From: Cenococcum geophilum 1.58
Taxonomy: Eukaryota; Ascomycota; Dothideomycetes; Gloniales; Gloniaceae
DNA length: 64,000 bases
Reading direction: 5' to 3'
Assembly (NCBI GenBank): GCA_001692895.1
Contig: KV748182.1
Location: 2,980,341 to 3,044,340 of the forward strand
Made by a program: the position numbers and the translations under genes
The notes under the pieces: model-generated
What the model was told of the DNA's origin: nothing
The model's database searches: none
Seen by the model: only the letters and a program-made list of their open reading frames with translations
Shown: positions 24,708 through 37,000 of the stretch, piece after piece
Position numbering within the stretch: the stretch's first letter is position 1
How the letters are laid out: every line of letters begins with the position of its first letter

Positions 24708-27700
24708 ATGGCAGATTCTACTGTAATTAAGTGCAGCAAATGCCATATCCATAAGCCCCGCCTTAACTTTGTTAAAGACGGCCCTTTAAAGAAGCTTTTA
24801 AAGCTGTGCCAGTTATGTCGGTTAAAGGTGCGTCTTCCCTATATATTACTTCTACTTCTGCTTACTTTTCTAGGTCTCTAAATATGATTTAAATAAGCGG
24901 AGAGCTCTTATAGAGTTAGGTTCTATTACTAAGAATCGTCCTATAAGGCGCCAGCGAACTGCTCTACCTGAAAATGATACCGAGAACGCCTTCCTGCCTC
25001 GCGGCTAGAATAGCCAAGATACTCCTGAAATAGCTTAACGGCGGAAGATAATTAGGGTAATATAGCGAGGGCACCGCATTCTTAATTAACGGGGTGAAGC
25101 TTACTTACCTACTCCTCCGCTATATACTGCAGATGAAGCTCCGTGCAGTAGAAGAGGCACTTTAGATAGCCTAAATGCGTCCTTGCCGGAACTAGCTCCT
25201 ATGCCTACCCTACCGCCAATACCTACCCTACCGCTAATACCTATACTACCGCTAATACCTATACTACCGCTAATACCTATACTACCGCTAATACCTACCC
25301 TACTACTAATACCACCTTCCTTGTAGCAAGCTCCCTTACGGCAAGCTCCCTCGCGGTAAGCTCCCTTGTGGCAAGCTCCCTTACAGCAAGCTCCGGCTAC
25401 GGCCACACTACTACCTATTTTAGCAGTCGATTAGGAGCGAATTAAGAAGTTTAGGAGTATATTATAGGCTAAACGTATAGAGATGTGTAGTCGTTATAAG
25501 GAGCGGTGGTTCTAAATGGGCTTAGCTACGGAGGGTGATAATATAGGTGTATATAAAGCCTGTATTAAGGACGCCGATAGCCTTAAGGATTTAACCCTTC
25601 CTCCCCTATTTAGTGATAGCAATGGGCTCGATCCGGGGCCTGTTCCTGGCTTCTTACCTATACTTACCGCGGTAGAGGAGCTTCTAATTGCGCGCGTATA
25701 CGTTTATCTGTAAGTTATGCGTGTACGCGGCTAGTAATATTGCTATACTGGCTATATCTGCTGCTTTAGCTAGAACATACTAAAGACCTAGAGGCAGCTA
25801 CCACGGCTACCTACTAAACTTAATATACTAGTCGTAAGGCCTGCGGTAGTAGAAGGTAGTAAATACCTAAGTTAGCGGTTTACTAAGCGGTATACCGTAA
25901 GGCGCTCTGCTATAGTATAGTGGCTTTACTTTCTAAAGGTCAATTATCCTGATTATTATAACGTTGAAATATATAGCACCCGGCTTACCAGCTTACCCAA
26001 AAATGGCTCTATATTAGATTAGCTACCTTATATTAACAAGTTAGAGTCTAATTCTAGTAGCCCGACAACTTACCCTACTGCTCCTATATAATGTCTTGCT
26101 ATTAATCCTCTACCTACTAAGCTTGGCAGTAATATACTAGACGGCGAATTTAATAATAATGTACTGGATACTTTAGTTCCTAATCTAGTGCCTAACCTTA
26201 ATAAATTAGAGCTTTTGGGTTGTGAGGTTTAATACTAATAAGACCTATAAGTGGGCTTAGAGGTTCCTACTATGCAATAGATACCTCTCTCTAAGCGATT
26301 AGCTAGTTTTATTATGCGTAGCGCCTTTCCTACTCTGTTTCCTTATAGTAAAGCCGATTTTAATATGCCACGAAGCCGTACGGTTACCCTAGCTGCGTAC
26401 GCTAAGTATATACTTAAGTATTAGGACGGTTGGTTTGGCCGCTACCCCTTATTTTACTATTATGTGTTTAATTAGATTATAAGAGAGCAAGCCCTTAACG
26501 CTACCCGCTTCCTCTATAGCCAATTAGATAAAAATGGTCTATCTTTAGATAAGCTTAGTAATCTTATAAATAGTAATAGGGGTAGCTAGTTGCTAAATAA
26601 GATTGTATGGCATATATAGAACCTTAAGGGCACTAGACCTTACTAAAGGCAGAAGAGAAATAAGCTTACGGCTTATACTGAGAATATTAAGAGCGGGTCT
26701 CTATTCTTTACACTTAGCGCTGCTAATCTATATTAGTATAATCTACACTCTTATATGCCTCTATTTGACGAATATAAGGCTGCTAATAAGGCTTAGCGCT
26801 ACCGGATTGCTTCTTAGAATCTTAATAATAATCCGTATATTGCTGCTTACTGGCTATATTGCCGCTTTAATCTGTTTAGGAAGCACATGCTTATAGGCCT
26901 ATTTAATAGCACTGACTTTTAGTCCTAATATGAGTGGTAAGTATAAGGTAGCGGCTATATATATAGCTTCTTATAGAGTTTAATAGCCCTAAAGCTAGAT
27001 CTGTTAGCTATTAAATTAAGGGCGGCTTTTGCTAAGTACTAGGCTACTTTTATATCTATAATTAATCCTAATTAATCTAGGCCTCCCGATCTCTAATATC
27101 CTTCTACTCTTAGCTATAAAGAATAGCTTAATACTAGTGAGCTTCTTACTGCCTACCTTAATCGATTTTAACGGTACTATAATTGTACTGAATCTTACTG
27201 CTTAAGATTAAAGAAAGGCTCTACTGGAGTAAAGGAGTGCCGCTTCTATTTTCTACGGTCTCTCCGCAATAAGGCCGCTATATTAAAGGATTAAAATCTA
27301 TATTACTAGACGTTTTGTCCGCAGTGTAATAATGAGCTTCTTAATGGTTATAATGCAGCTATAATATTAGCGTGGATGGCGAATATTAATACATTACCTG
27401 CTATAAGCGTATTAGTAATAGTTAACTATATAGGCAAGTATTGCAGTAAGGAAGAGAAGAAGTTGACTTCCTACTAGGAGTTACTCTAATTAGTACAGCC
27501 GCATGCCAATAGCCTTTATGCCTTTAGTTTGGTTGTGGCTAGGTTTATAAATAAGCTTATTACTAAACGCGATTAGTTAGTGCAGGAGGTATACTATCTA
27601 CTTCTTGATATTCCCCTTTATAAAGGCTTTAGAAATATAGTAACTTTAAACTACCGCTAGGAGGACGATTAAAGCGCTATATATAAGCTTAATAATAGGT

Positions 27701-29740
27701 AACTAAGAGGGTACGGACTGTCCGACTATAAGAAATATAAGCGCCGCCCAGATAGGGTAGAGGATATTACTTTCCTTAATTTTCTACTCCATTTTAATTA
27801 CTCTATTTATAAGCGTTGGCTAAGAGTAAGGCCTTAAGTTATATTATACTTTCCGCGATATAACGGCGATTGTTCCCATCTGTAGTATTCTAAGTTCTGC
27901 CGTGTAAAGCTTATTCTTTATTACCCGTAGAGGGAGTATAAGGAAGTAGCTATTTATACTAATAGATTTAGGGCCCCTGATTATATGGCTTCCTATTAGG
28001 CTTGTATTAACTCTTATTAGTACCTACCTAACTACTTCTATAATTAGAAACTAGAGGAAGGTTATAAAACTACTAATAATATTAATAAGTTTAAGGGCGA
28101 TTTTGTAAACGACTTAGAGCTATACTAGTCCTTTAAGGCCCTATATGCCCGCGTTTAAAATACCAATAGAGTTGAAATTAAGGATCCTGATAGGCTTGGT
28201 AATAGGGAGCTTAATTATAACTACAACTGGAGTATATATTAGGGTACGTACCCGTAGCTTAATAAGAGGACTTATTAGTAGGAAGTATGGCTATAGCCTC
28301 TACTATAGAGCCGCCTATCCTAAATAGTAACTCTGTCCTCCTTATAACTAGGTTAGCGTTATATTTATAATGTTGTAGTTAATTACTATAGGCAGATCTA
28401 AGCGGGCCTTAGCCCCCCCCTACTGCGGATTAACGTTAATAGAGAGGCAGGAACTGGTAAATCGCATCTTATTGCTATTCTCTCTACTACGCTCTGTAAT
28501 ATGGCAAGGGCTAATAGTAAGCTATTACTATTAGCTTAAGCTACCCCTACTAGGGTAGCTACCTTTAGTATTAACGGCAGAACTATATACAATCTATTAA
28601 GGTTGCCGGTAAATTATCCGTTTAAGAAATTGCCTGCTACTAGTCTTACGCCTCTATAATAAGCTTTTAAGGATATTTACTATCTTATCCTTGATAAGAA
28701 ATCTATAATTGGGCAAGTATATTTAGCCTGGATTGATTACCGCCTCCGTTAGATTTACCCTATATATAATAATAACTACTTTAAAGGCTTAAACATCTTG
28801 CTAGTAGGCGATTTCTATTAGCTTCCCCCTATAGGTTAGGCGGCCTTATATAGTAATCTACCCGCTAGGCCGTCAGAGCTTACTAGCTATAGAAAGGGAG
28901 CCTATAAGGCGATTGACCGAACAGCTGTCCTAGATTAAGTTATGTGGTAGGGTAATGATAACGCTAAGAGCTCTATATTTAGGACCGCCCTTATAGAGCT
29001 ATATAGTGATTCTGTAAGTAATTTAACCTAGAAGCTTCTTTTAACTAGGTATAAGTAGGGCCTATCTACTAATAAAGTTGCGGGCTTTAATAATATAATT
29101 CGGCTATATAGCACACGCGCTACTATAGGTAAGTATAACGCTATTCGGCTTCGCAACCTTTTATAGCTAGTAGTGGCTATTAAGTTAGTTAACACTAGTA
29201 TAGGTATGCGGAAAGTTACTCCTAATTAGTGCGATACTATAGAGAATCTAGCCCTATATATTGGCGCGAAAGTAATACTAATATAGAATATCTAGGTTAA
29301 ACTAGGCTTAGTAAACGGTACTACTAGTATAGTTAAAGATATTATATAAAAGGGATACGCGGATATTAAAAAGGATTAGCCTTAGTTACTACTAATTACG
29401 GTAGATGGGTATAACGGACCTGCCCTATTTACTCGGTAGGATAGTAAGAAAGTCGTCCCTATATTTTCTATGCTTTATAAGTAGGAGGGTATAAGAGGCT
29501 CTTGCTTATGGCGTCAATTTCCAATTACTCTAGCTTTTGCTCTTACTGTATATAAAAGCCAGGGCCTAATACTTAACTGGGTGGTTCTAGATATTAAGGA
29601 AAAGAATAAGATAGCTAGGCTAACCTATGTAGCAATCTTACGAGTTAAGAAGCTTTTAGGGCTTATGTTTGAACATAGGTTCGATATAGAACGATTTTAG
29701 TTATCTATAAGTAAGACTAAAGAGGTATAATAAGAAGATT
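24708..29740 (+). pseudogene. Helitron Rep-helicase (Helitron_like_N plus PIF1-like helicase)
   Basis: The frame starts MADSTVIKCSKCHIHKP and shows two CxxC pairs (KCSKC, LCQLC), a probable zinc-binding head. A candidate 45-nt intron follows near 24,828-24,872. A Pro-rich repeat tract at 25,195-25,400 links to ERWF.MGLATEG and PPLFSDSNGLDPGPVPGFLP. Further on come SGSLFFTLSAADL.QYNLHS (about 26,695-26,750) and a Helitron_like_N region up to about 28,100. The helicase has Walker A EAGTGKS (28,444-28,464), GDFY.LPPI (28,807-28,833), a TVYKSQGL segment (about 29,555) and YVAILRVKK (about 29,625). This order is diagnostic of fungal Helitrons. Dozens of TAG/TAA at Gln or Trp positions abolish the product. 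Confidence 0.85.
25196..25400 (+). repeat. Tandem short repeats inside the Helitron gene
   Basis: Two adjacent arrays are present. About seven units of an 18-base motif (ACCGCTAATACCTAT variants) encode a P-L-I-P type repeat. About five units of a 15-base motif (GCAAGCTCCCTTACG variants) encode Q-A-P-L-R-like repeats. Both form the low-complexity linker of the Helitron protein. Confidence 0.85.
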
Positions 29741-29800
29741 TTATACGGAGGTAGTAGTAACTACTTGTAAACAACTTTTCCTAATTAGGAAATTATATAC

Positions 29801-30908
29801 TGGCTTGGAGGTAAGCAAAGAATATAGCATTTATCTTAGTTTCCTGACTTTTAAATAGCTTAACCGCGAAATCCAATTTTCTAAATTTTAACCCCCCTAT
29901 CCGTTCTACCTTCTTACCGCTTTTAGAGCTATTAGATATACATATAATGGTATATAGAGAGAATTGGCAGTATTACCGGATTAATATTGCTGCTGTCTAT
30001 AGCGTTAATCAATTTTTGGAATTTTTAATTTTTTTTAGAAGGGCGGAAATGTTGCTTATATAAGGAGTTACGTAACCTCCGAGAATACATGCTACTTAGG
30101 ACCGCATATTAGTAGCTATGACTTCTCTATACTATAGTTAAGATTTTATATATACCGCACCTAGAGCTATTTAAAATAACTATTACCTATAGATCTGCCG
30201 ATTTATAAATTAAAAATTAGACGTGGTTAGAGCTGTTAGTAGGGGTTATTAATCGCGCTCCCTATAACAAAATCTGACTAATAAATGAACTAATAAATTA
30301 AATTAAAAGTTTGGAATATCTAAATAAGGTTCTGCTAAGACGCTAGTTGGACCCTAACCTAGACCCTTCCTAACCTATTAAATTTTAAAAATAATAACCT
30401 CTACTAAATTAAAAATTAACCTTATCCTTAATAAGCTATCTAATTGGATTTAATAGTTCTTTATTATCTAAGATATAGCCAAAACTAACGAGGTATAGCA
30501 GTATATCGACCTATTTAAGAAGAAAGACGATCTTCTAAGCTAGAACTACTAAGTCGGCCCATACTAAGGAACATACTACCTACGGTTATATTGATAGCAA
30601 AGCTAGACCTAAATTAGCTTACTGCCTATAACTAGCTCTATGCCGAATATAAGGACGATCTACGCGTATACTAGAAGCAAAAACAGGCTATAAATGATAT
30701 TAATAACTATATCGTTCGCACCATATTAGTAGCCTACCTTTTACTTATTAACAGCCTCAGTAGTTAGTTATATTAAATATTTGAGGCGTCTCTACTACTG
30801 TAGTAGCTACTGCAGTGACAGAGATACCCTGTATTTTGGTAAGTAATTAAGCCTATCTTGTACGAGAATCTTATGCTTATTAGTACTTACCAAATCACAT
30901 ACTTATAG
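29801..30908. mobile_element. RIP-mutated debris with Copia gag-like fragment
   Basis: Around 30,480-30,740 a plus-strand frame reads QYIDLFKKKDDLL and later LYAEYKDDLRVY.KQKQAI, followed by INNYIVRTI. This resembles the first part of Copia Gag (UBN2-like). The remainder is AT-rich with no readable domain. Confidence 0.45.
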
Positions 30909-31896
30909 GGCCTCCTCCCATCTATAAATACTCCCTTCTCTATACCTTCCTCTCTTCTTTTCTTCTTCCTTATAAGAGCTAGAGGTGCTCTAATACTCCT
31001 CCCTAGTCTCCACTAAGGGGTTTATTGGTTAATGTGGCGATATAGATAGCATCTAACGAGGAGACGGGTGAGAGAGGAGATAGGAAGGACGGAGGGGCGT
31101 CTGGTAGGTGTTAGCCGAGCAACGTTAACGTCTATATTATAGCTGCCTAATCTCCTATTCGTAGGCCTCCTCCCGTCTATAAATACTCCCTCCTTTATAC
31201 CTTCCTCTCTTCTTTTTTTCTTCCTTATAAGAGCTAGAGGTGCTCTAATACTCCTCCTTAGTCCCCACTAAGGGATCTATTAGTCGATATGGCGATATAG
31301 ACAGCATCTAATGAGGAGATAGGTAAGAGAGGAGATAGGAAGAATAGAGGGGCGTCTAGTAGGTGTCAGTTAAGTAATGTTAATGTCTATATTATGGCTG
31401 CCTAATCTCCCATTTATAGGCCTCCTCCCGTCTATAAATACTCCCTCTTCTATACCTTCCTCTCTTCTTCTTTCTTCTTCCTTATAAGAGCTAGAGGTGC
31501 TCTAATACCCCTCCCTAGTCCCCACTAAGGGATTTATTGGTTAATGTGGCGATATAAATAGCATCTAATAAGGAGATGGGTGAAAGAGGAGATAGGAAGG
31601 ACGGAGGGGTGTCTGGTAAGTGTTAGTCGAGCAACGTTAATATCTATATTATAGCTGCCTAATCTCCTGTTCGTAGGCCTCCTCCTATTTATAAATACTC
31701 CCTCTTTTATACCTTTCTCTCTTCTTTCTTCTTCCTTATAAGATCTAGAGGCGCTCTAATACCCCTCCCTAGTCTCCACTAAGGGATTTATTGGTTGATA
31801 TAGCGATATAGATAGCATCGGACGAGGAGACGGGTGAAAGAGGAGATAGGAAGGACGGAGGAACCTTTAGTAGGTGTCAGTTGAGCAATATTAACG
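30909..31896. repeat. Four-copy tandem repeat, period about 255 bp
   Basis: Units start with GGCCTCCTCC at 30,909, 31,164, 31,419 and 31,676, so the spacing is 255, 255 and 257 bases; the last unit stops at about 31,896. Each holds CTATAAATACTCCCT, a long CT-rich stretch, TTATAAGAGCTAGAGG and CACTAAGGG. The TATA plus pyrimidine pattern resembles the promoter part of an LTR. Copies differ mostly by C/T and G/A changes. Confidence 0.9.
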
Positions 31897-33111
31897 GCGG
31901 TTTTCGTTACCCAAAAATTGTATTACGTGACGATATTTGGGAACGTAAATATGTACCCACTATATTAGATCCTACGTAGAGGGCTTTATATTAAAGCTCT
32001 GCAGTCCAAATATATACTAGATTTGTAATTAATATAATCCTTAAGCCTAGCTTAAGTAGGGCGCCTTGGTCACTATAGTAGATCCTTACCTAGCAGTAAC
32101 CAAGACGCCTTAATCTTACTACTACTTCTAAATTAAGCAAAAGCTCTATATAGGGGGGTCCTAGGGGGTCTCCCCCTAGAAAACCTTATCTCTATATATA
32201 TTAATTAAAGTCTATATAATAAAGCTCTAAAATTGATTGGCTTATTACTTATAAACTTGGGTTAAAATTTACGTTGGGGGATTAACGTTCCGCATGTTAC
32301 CTGTATTAGAGGTCGGGCCAGGCCAAATGTGATACGTCTGTGCTGAAACGTAAGGCAGATGTATAATCTGGTGCCGCTTGTGCCGCTGGAAAGACGGAAA
32401 ATAAGTAGAATGTATCCCAAAATGAAAAGAAACAAGAAAGAAAAGAAATTTACCTCAGTGTTTCTTGCCTAATGCTCTTTGCAAAGGGCCCCGTACTAAT
32501 TGTATTTAGTTATAGAAAAGCCCTTTCCCTTTTGGCTTTGCAACTGGAGTGCTGCGCAACCGCACCCTAAGGTTAATAAAGATGCGAAGCGAGCTTCTGC
32601 TACTTTAAGCTGCTCGCTCTTATCGAGACATAGGGATGAACCATTACTTCCTGCAAATGCAAGTAACCCAAAAAAAAAAAATCTTTTTTTATTCCAATGA
32701 TTATCCCTTTACCTGTCAATTTACGTCCAACGAGAAGATGGCCCGTGCGCATCAATCAGGTGAGCTAAATTTGGAGCCCGTACTCAGATATCCGAAGCCT
32801 TTGATTTTAGTGTATTTTGATATATAAGCTTAGTCTTTAGAGTTGAGTTGCTCAATATGGGGTAGCTAACACTCGTCCTTATTGTAGAACGGTATTTTAC
32901 ATTTACTACAGCTATATAGAGTCCTTAGAGCACGTTTAGGCCTCTTCTAATCGCCACTATTACGAGGCTTTCTTATAGTATTTACTAATAGACTTAATAG
33001 AGGCTTCCTTAATCCTCTATATTTAACCTAAGAGTTCCTACCGGCCTCTATATAAGCTAAACAGTAGGCTTACTTAATATCTTAATGAGCTTATACTGTT
33101 CTATAGAAATC
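31897..33111. other. Mixed stretch: repeat debris and a short unmutated island
   Basis: 31,897-32,270 is AT-rich and holds an inverted repeat (GCGCCTTGGT near 32,061 and AACCAAGACGCC near 32,098). About 32,300-32,830 has ordinary composition with many CA/TG, so it was not subject to RIP; open frames there have no motif. From 32,830 the RIP pattern resumes. No gene is supported. Confidence 0.5.
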
Positions 33112-33264
33112 TATCCCTTAACCCGCTGAGGTGCAATGCTTAGGCCGGTTTCAGGGCCGTGCAGGAACACCGTGTAAAGTTTTTATCATGGAGATTGAAA
33201 CAAGAGCCTCCTATTGGTCAGGCCTTATCGATAACACTGCACCCGAAGCAGCGGGTTAAGGATA
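33112..33264. mobile_element. Small TIR element (MITE), copy 2 of 2
   Basis: This 153-bp relative of the element at 21,257 starts TATCCCTTAACCCGCTG and ends CAGCGGGTTAAGGATA, with GGCCTTATCGATAAC internally. It keeps GC-rich, unmutated sequence although both flanks are RIP-mutated. Confidence 0.75.
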
Positions 33265-33770
33265 ATCTACTTTATAGAGCGTTAAAAAGGGTATTCTTAT
33301 ATATACGACTTTCGCTTATAAATTAAATATTTAAATAAGGCATTGCGTAAGCTAATTTGAAATTACTTATAGCCGTCCTTACGGCTTGCTTAATAATTAA
33401 TAGGCTTATAGGGGGATGGTGGAAAGCAATTACCAATTATTATATTAAGAAAGAAGTGCTATAGAGGCTTCTAGGTTTATTTATTGATTCTCTATATTGT
33501 AAAATATAAGCGTAATTACCGCAATATCCACGCCGCCTATATAGTAATTGTACTAGAATATAGAGGTAGGAATAGGTAATAACTTCTTAACTATATTACT
33601 AAAGACGTTCTAAGTTTATCTAGCGCCGCTAGTAGTAAGGGAAGGGTATTTTTATATAGTAATTCTAGTTTAGCAACTTAGTAATATATAACATTATTAG
33701 AGTTTAAGCCTTAAAGTTAGATTATAGAACTTACCGTCGTTAATAGTACTTATAAAAAGTATTATATTAG
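33265..33770. other. AT-rich debris, family not identified
   Basis: RIP-type sequence without readable domains. It is the site into which the outer Copia element inserted, in the sequence ATTAG at 33,766-33,770. Confidence 0.4.
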
Positions 33771-34041
33771 TGTTTGTACCAACTTAATAGTATAAGTGAG
33801 TTATATCCCAGGGCACGAAATACGTATAGTATCGTATACTCTTTGGGATAGTGGTAACTGTTAATTGTATAAAGCAGACTACGTAGTTTATATACTAATG
33901 CGCCTCCCCCTTAATTAGTTAGTGCTTTAGAAGTGCACTAGACGTATAAGTGGGTGGTTAGTGCACTAAACGCGTAAACGCGTGGTTAATATACCAAACG
34001 CGTAAGCACGCGGTTAGTATAATAAGTGCTATAATTATACA
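33771..34041 (-). repeat. 3' LTR of outer Copia
   Basis: On the minus strand it begins TGTATAATTATAG and ends in ACA. It is 52 bases longer than the inner copy's LTRs because a block built from AAACGCGTAA...CGCGTGG units is repeated more often. Confidence 0.9.
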
Positions 34042-37000
34042 CTAACGGTACTTGAAAAATAAAACCACTTATATATAGCCTCCGTAATTGCCTTAATAGA
34101 ACCGTAAAACACGTAAGAAAATATATAGAAAATCCCTCCCGAGGTGCCCTCTGGCCTGCCTTCTAAACGGTGCTCTAGGTCGGCCGTAAGTCCTACTTAT
34201 AGTCCGTAAAATAAGCTATACGGCCTTCTAACGGGCCGTAAATAAACTATACGGCCTTCCAACAGGCCGTAAATAGACCGTAGGTGCTCCGTTAGTCTTA
34301 TTCCACCTATTTTATAACCTTTAGGTTAAGCTTATTCGTATTAATTAGGGTTTTTAAAGCTTAACACGGCTTTGCCTTAGTCATGGCGTCTACTAGGTTG
34401 TTTTCGCTGCTAATCTATTTAACCTCCGTAATCTTATATCGTTTATAGGCCTAATATAAGCACATTAGGTCGACTATAAGCCTCTTCTCTTATATTATAC
34501 CTAGTTTAACTAGGCAGTTATAAAGGGACTTTAAATTGGTATATAAAACTAGGGGTAGCTACTCTAATTATAGGATCTTCTGGATCGTTAATTTAATTAC
34601 AGCTGCTATATTAAAGCTATAGGCTAGTATATATAGTTTAGAAGCTAGTACACTGCGGGTTACTTATTTACATTTAATTAAAGACCAATATAGTATATTT
34701 ACGTCTTAATTATAGTCCGTAAGTATAATTATAAAGCCAATTTGCAATAATAGGTCCCTATTATTAGCGAAGAAGGCGTTTATAAATACCATTACGCTAA
34801 TAGAATTTAGGTCTAGCGGTATAAAAGTAAATCCTCTTATTATATTATTAATCTGCTATTAAATGCGCTTATTAAGCTACTTAATATTTTCTTTTTATAG
34901 ATCTATTACCTAGGCCGCAAAGGATAAGTTATAGGCAGATTTAGGTTAGTAGATTATAGCAATATAGGCGCCTCTTATACGCTGTGCAGCGTATTAGTCC
35001 TTTATATTTACGGTTTTATAGGTCTCTTTACGGGAACTGGTAAGGTCTATAGGCTTTACTATAATAAGCTTTAGGTTTTAAGCTTAGCGTTCCTAGGTTA
35101 GCTAGATTAAGTTACCCTTTTATATAATTAAGCCTCTATTAAACTTAATTAGAGTCTGCTTAGTTAACTACTTTTATAGCTTTACTAGGAACTTAGCTTC
35201 TTATAGTTTAGTCTCCTCTATATCCGCAAAAGTCTAGTTTGCTAAAAAGAGAGTATTGTCTATTTGGAGCCTAATAATACTAAGGCCGTTTAATAGGGTA
35301 TATAGGAGGCAAGGGTTATAGGTTAACTGCTCCATCTTAAGTTTATGGACGTAATACTAGTAATACGTCTTAAACTAATGGTTTCCAGCTTCTGGCACTC
35401 CGTAAAGTAGTTTTATAACCTATAAAATTGTTCCTAGTTGCAAATTAAGCTTAAGCGGTAGTCGTATAAAGATATCCCTACTTAGGTAGGTATTGGATTA
35501 TATATAGGCTTATAAGATGTCCCATAGGTAAAGAGCTATGGGTTTACTTTGCTATAGGCCGGGCGTAAGTACAAGTTAGTACTTTTATTAGTATTTAACA
35601 TCAATATAGGACCATATTGAAGTTGATATTAAAGACGATTTTGTTATTAAATAGATTACTAAATATTAAATCTGGATTGCGTATGTATAGAGCCTTAATA
35701 TAGTAATTAAGCTCCGTACGGCTCTAGGCTTTGGTAGAGCTCTAAAATACAACAGCTCTTACCTTCACTCTCACCTCCGCTCTCACCGCTATCGTCAACT
35801 TCGCGATCTTTGGCTTAACGTATTTGGTGGTGGCTTATTAGGCTCTCCTTTGGCTACTACACTTGCCGCTTTAAGCCTTCCCTCGGCTATAATATTACTA
35901 AGCAGCCACCCTTTTAAGCACTTAGTATACAATATTCTGTAAAATTAAGTTTAATATTTATATATTTTAACTTTATATATATTTACCTAATAAATTTGAA
36001 ATATATATGTATTACTTAAAGGCCAAAGTCATTTACCAAGGCATTTACACCTTATTTTACCCACCTTAACTCTAAAATCGTCAATATTTAATAACTTTCA
36101 GTATTGAACATATTGTATTGAGATTGAATATTGAATGTAAATATTCAATATTTAGTAAATGTTAAACAATATCGAATATGGATAAAAGCACTGGTACAAG
36201 TATAATCCGTTGGCTAACTCGTTAGATCGTAGGCGATTGCGTAAGGACTAAGTCCTTTCCCTAGTCATTATAAGCTTATATGACGAGCCTTGACTTTTTA
36301 AAGGCTTTATTAGTACTAGGGTGCTTAATTTCATTAACGAAGCGCGAGTTAAATATACGGACGCCTTGCAGAACCTCTCTCTCCATTATAACCGTAAAAA
36401 CGCCCTTTTTAAGTAGTCCGTTAATCTCTTTGCGTCGTAAGTCCGTAAAAGGGGTTTCCTATACTAGAACTAATATATCTATAGGCGGAGATTGCTTTAC
36501 GGATATACCTATAGAGGTTAGGTAATTCTCCATTACAGGGTTCTTACGGGGGTGTTCTTGGCCACGCTTTACGGTAGGTTTAGTAGGTTTAGTAGGTTTC
36601 TAGGGGACCTTTAGGGTAGGTAAGGGTACTTCTAGTTTATTTAATTTGGTAGGTGCTTCTAGTTTATCTAATTTAGTAAGTGCTTCTAGTTTGTCTAGCT
36701 TAACGTTATAGGTGTTTTTAAACCGAAAATAGGGTTTTACGGATGTGCTTTTAAAGCTTATTAGTCCGCTAGGGAGCTATATATAGTAGGTCTCATCTTC
36801 TACGGCTAGTAAACGGTAAGGTCTAGTCTAATTACCACTTTTACACTATATAAGGACTTTAGAATTAAGCGGGAGGTTATATACTAGGGTTATATTAGGT
36901 CCGTTACAGTAGTATAGGGCGTTATTAACAGTTTGTTTAGCCCGTAATTTAACTATTTTGGCTATTACCTTCTGTATTATAGCTGCTTAATCCATAATAG

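Larger units (their letters stand above)
24641..29800 (+). mobile_element. Autonomous-type Helitron, RIP-mutated
   Basis: This rolling-circle transposon carries one large Rep/helicase gene (separate entry). Left and right ends are estimates. TCTTAG at about 24,650 following an A is a possible 5' end. CCTAA followed by T near 29,784, with a short GTAGT/ACTAC hairpin about 20 bases before it, is a possible 3' end. Neither is proved, because the only copy in the window is this one. Nearly all damage is C to T or G to A in CA/TG context. Confidence 0.75.

Noticed and set aside
25101..25406. Minus-strand Gly/Ser repeat protein of 101 codons
   Set aside because: It is the antisense shadow of the repetitive linker of the Helitron gene on the plus strand.
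11092..29790. The shared palindrome TTCCTAATTAGGAA near 11,095 and 29,777
   Set aside because: Both lie in AT-rich sequence where such short palindromes arise easily; no longer similarity surrounds them.
30909..31896. CRISPR-like array
   Set aside because: Units are 255-257 bp, directly adjacent and without unique spacers; the organism is a fungus.
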